From an uncultured Bacteroidales bacterium (GTDB lineage: Bacteria > Bacteroidota > Bacteroidia > Bacteroidales > Bacteroidaceae), in assembly GCA_902800925.1 (NCBI GenBank), contig CADCGD010000002.1, forward strand, positions 24,497 to 88,496: 64,000 bases of DNA, written 5' to 3'. Under the pieces are notes generated by a model, which was given only the letters and a program-made list of their open reading frames with translations, had not been told where the DNA came from and searched no databases. The stretch's first letter is position 1, and the number at the start of each line of letters is the position of its first letter. The translations under genes and the position numbers were made by a program. This document shows positions 62,129 through 64,000 of this stretch, piece after piece.

Positions 62129-63328
62129 ATGAATATCGCGATTTATACACTGACATCAGAGCTCCACGATGAGCAGGCTGTAAATGCCGTAACAAAGGAT
62201 TTTCTGGGAACGTTGGGCATTGACTACGAACTGAAAGGTACCGACTATACTGACTATGGCACACACGCACTGGACTTGATATATGTTCGTACAGGTGGCA
62301 CAGAGGGCATCTTCAAACGGCTGTTACCACAGTTGCAGAAGCAGAGCAATAACCCCTTCTACCTGCTGACATCGGGTAAGAGCAACTCCCTGGCGGCTTC
62401 GCTGGAGATACTGTCATTCCTTAGACAACAGCAGATACGAGGTGAGGTGATTCACGGTAGTGAGGAGTATGTGCACCACCGCATTACGCTGTTGGAACGG
62501 GTGGGTGAGGCTCGCAGACAGCTGAAAGGTACGCGACTGGCAGTTGTTGGAGAACCCTCTGACTGGCTGATTAGCAGTGTGTTTGACCGCAAGGTTGTTG
62601 CCGACAGTCTGGGCATCGATATTATTGATGTGCCGATGACTGAACTGCTGGATGTTGTCCGCCAGATGCCACTCGCAGCACCGCAGGAGCAGAGTAGTCG
62701 TGCAGAGATACAACAAGCCCTGCCTGGTGCACAGCAGATTTATCTGGCATTGAAATACATTGTGGAGCGTCACCAACTGCACGGATTCACATTGCGCTGT
62801 TTCGATTTGCTGACAGCCGTGAAGAATACTGGTTGTCTGGCACTGGCCAAACTGAATGCCGAAGGTGTTGTCGCTGGTTGCGAGGGTGATGTGCCTACCA
62901 TGCTGTCGATGATGGTAACGAAGGCCTTGACGGGTGTCTCCGGCTTTCAGTGTAATCCGTCACATATTGACGTAGAGACTGGTGAGATGTTGTTTGCCCA
63001 TTGTACCATCCCACTGAACATGGTGGAACGCTATGAGTTTGATACGCATTTTGAGTCGGGCATCGGTGTGGGCATCAGAGGATATATGAAGGAGGGTCCT
63101 GTGACCGTGTTCAAACTGGCAGGCGATTTGTCGCGTTGTTTCATTGCTGAGGGTACGCTGGTGCGCAACGAGGCGAACGCTGACCTTTGCAGAACACAAC
63201 AGATCATCCAACTGGCAGACAAGCAGCAGGCCACTTATTTCCTGACGGAACCTATCGGCAACCACCATGTTGTCATGCCCGGACACCACAAAGAAGCGCT
63301 CAGAGAGCTTATATATAATAAGGTGTAG
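62129..63328 (+). CDS. L-fucose/L-arabinose isomerase-like protein
   Basis: 399 aa. Segments such as LIYVRTGGTEGIFK (~50), LLTSGKSNSLAASLEILSFL (~79-98), VVGEPSDWLISS (~138-149) and ALTGVSGFQCNPSHID fit the fucose/arabinose isomerase-like fold (COG2407-type) found in Bacteroidetes. The group includes proteins of unproven activity, and this one is shorter than true FucI (~590 aa). I cannot name the substrate. It has its own promoter. Confidence 0.65.
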   Translation: MNIAIYTLTSELHDEQAVNAVTKDFLGTLGIDYELKGTDYTDYGTHALDLIYVRTGGTEGIFKRLLPQLQKQSNNPFYLLTSGKSNSLAASLEILSFLRQQQIRGEVIHGSEEYVHHRITLLERVGEARRQLKGTRLAVVGEPSDWLISSVFDRKVVADSLGIDIIDVPMTELLDVVRQMPLAAPQEQSSRAEIQQALPGAQQIYLALKYIVERHQLHGFTLRCFDLLTAVKNTGCLALAKLNAEGVVAGCEGDVPTMLSMMVTKALTGVSGFQCNPSHIDVETGEMLFAHCTIPLNMVERYEFDTHFESGIGVGIRGYMKEGPVTVFKLAGDLSRCFIAEGTLVRNEANADLCRTQQIIQLADKQQATYFLTEPIGNHHVVMPGHHKEALRELIYNKV

Positions 63329-63391
63329 CCGTCTTTGAGGTTGCCCAATAAACAGAAAATGATGTTTTTTTTAAAAAAACGGCTAAAAAGT

Positions 63392-63422
63392 TTTGGTAGT
63401 TCAGAAAAAAGTAGTACCTTTG
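63392..63422 (+). promoter_or_regulatory. Strong promoter of the tRNA cluster
   Basis: TTTG at 63392-63395, 19-bp spacer, -7 box TACCTTTG at 63415-63422. It lies about 44 bp before the first tRNA. Confidence 0.8.
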
Positions 63423-63465
63423 CATCCGCAATCGAGAGAGATGCCTTCCAGAACAGGAAGAACAA

Positions 63466-63538
63466 GCGGAAATAGCTCAGTTGGTAGAGCACAACCTTGC
63501 CAAGGTTGGGGTCGCGGGTCCGAGTCCCGTTTTCCGCT
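63466..63538 (+). tRNA. tRNA-Gly(GCC)
   Basis: 73 nt cloverleaf. Acceptor GCGGAAA/TTTCCGC with discriminator T, anticodon stem CAACC/GGTTG and loop TTGCCAA (anticodon GCC). CCA is not encoded. An identical copy lies at 63879-63951. Confidence 0.95.
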
Positions 63539-63589
63539 CAACATGTTGAACAAAAAAAGAGCATTACGAATAGGTTTGTAATGATAAAT

Positions 63590-63671
63590 GCCCAGGTGGC
63601 GGAATTGGTAGACGCGCACGTTTCAGGTGCGTGTGCCGCGAGGCGTGCAGGTTCGAGTCCTGTTCTGGGCA
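63590..63671 (+). tRNA. tRNA-Leu(CAG)
   Basis: 82 nt with long variable arm, typical of class II tRNA. Acceptor GCCCAGG/TCTGGGC, anticodon stem CACGT/GCGTG with loop TTCAGGT (anticodon CAG). Confidence 0.92.
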
Positions 63672-63703
63672 CTCTTTTTTCTTCACACGTTATCCAACAT
63701 GAT

Positions 63704-63787
63704 GGAGAGGTGGCGGAATTGGTAGACGCGCTACTTTGAGGGGGTAGTGTCAATTGCGACGTGGGAGTTCGAGTCTCCTCCTCTTCA
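63704..63787 (+). tRNA. tRNA-Leu(GAG)
   Basis: 84 nt class II tRNA followed by an encoded CCA (63788-63790). Acceptor GGAGAGG/CCTCTTC, anticodon stem CTACT/GGTAG with loop TTGAGGG (anticodon GAG). Confidence 0.92.
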
Positions 63788-63816
63788 CCATCAGTTTTCA
63801 GTTTGTTGAAAATACA

Positions 63817-63840
63817 CAGTTGGTAGAACACAACCTTGCC
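63817..63840 (+). pseudogene. tRNA-Gly fragment (D arm and 5' half of anticodon arm)
   Basis: 24 bases match bases within the neighbouring tRNA-Gly genes (D loop through anticodon) with one change (AGAACAC for AGAGCAC). The match stops after the anticodon; GGCAAGG downstream (63864-63870) could pair back to CCTTGCC. It is too short to be a tRNA and looks like the remains of a recombination or integration event. Confidence 0.75.
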
Positions 63841-63878
63841 TCAAGAATGAAGGTGCCAACCTTGGCAAGGAATATTTT

Positions 63879-63951
63879 GCGGAAATAGCTCAGTTGGTAG
63901 AGCACAACCTTGCCAAGGTTGGGGTCGCGGGTCCGAGTCCCGTTTTCCGCT
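63879..63951 (+). tRNA. tRNA-Gly(GCC), second copy
   Basis: Same 73 nt sequence as the copy at 63466-63538, anticodon GCC. The last 49 bases of the window after it hold nothing I can support. Confidence 0.95.
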
Positions 63952-64000
63952 CTTCTTTGATTTTTTATTTTGAAAAACAAACACATTCAATGAATTTATA

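Noticed and set aside
63538-63831. 97-aa and similar frames on both strands over the tRNA cluster
   Set aside because: They are translations of tRNA genes.

Overview
This window looks like chromosome from a Bacteroidales bacterium, most likely Prevotella or a close relative. The clues are many Bacteroidetes-type promoters (-7 box TAnnTTTG, often TACCTTTG or TATCTTTG, with TTTG about 19-20 bp upstream), an HU-like gene followed by a 36-residue 'smalltalk' gene, a BT0820-type HAD phosphatase, and a VirE/BT4734-type primase-like gene. The genus is inferred from gene content, not from a marker gene.

Region 1 (1-26339) is most of a nonribosomal peptide cluster, all on the + strand and nearly without gaps. 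It holds the 3' end of an acyl-CoA/acyl-AMP ligase; a MATE transporter fused to an RsbW-like ATPase domain; a 5780-residue, five-module NRPS (C-A-T x4, E, C-A-T, TE) whose thioesterase has Cys instead of Ser as nucleophile; a MacB-type ATPase with two permeases; a MacA-type adaptor; a TolC-type outer-membrane protein; and a Sfp-type phosphopantetheinyl transferase. Together these would activate a fatty acid, build an N-acylated pentapeptide with a probable D residue at position 4, release it, export it, and activate the carrier domains. The left end of the cluster is outside the window.

Region 2 (26340-37293) has a flavodiiron protein, then a polysaccharide locus. Two divergent tyrosine autokinase/chain-length proteins (one with a tail of 21 tyrosines), a Wza-like export lipoprotein, a 61-residue His9 membrane protein, and a likely uronic-acid salvage set (GHMP sugar kinase, nucleotidyltransferase, UDP-glucuronate 4-epimerase).

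Region 3 (37274-44675) is a dense housekeeping run: DMP19-family protein, SmpB, B12-dependent methionine synthase without its reactivation domain, HAD phosphatase, family-10-like glycosidase, metallo-beta-lactamase-fold hydrolase and an EamA transporter.

Region 4 (44700-57210) is accessory DNA. HU and smalltalk genes on the - strand are followed by a 727-bp gap full of repeats and palindromes, three unknown membrane-protein genes, a type II restriction-modification pair, an unknown coiled-coil protein, then a compact set of mobile-element genes (unknown 427-aa protein, small OB-fold-like protein, primase-like protein, P5-like structural protein). A 28-bp sequence is shared exactly, inverted, between the gap and the primase-like gene.

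Region 5 (57180-64000) holds a secreted C1 peptidase, an unknown membrane protein, a secreted Cys-rich protein, an Xaa-Pro aminopeptidase, a sugar-isomerase-like protein and a tRNA cluster Gly(GCC)-Leu(CAG)-Leu(GAG)-Gly(GCC) that contains a broken tRNA-Gly fragment.
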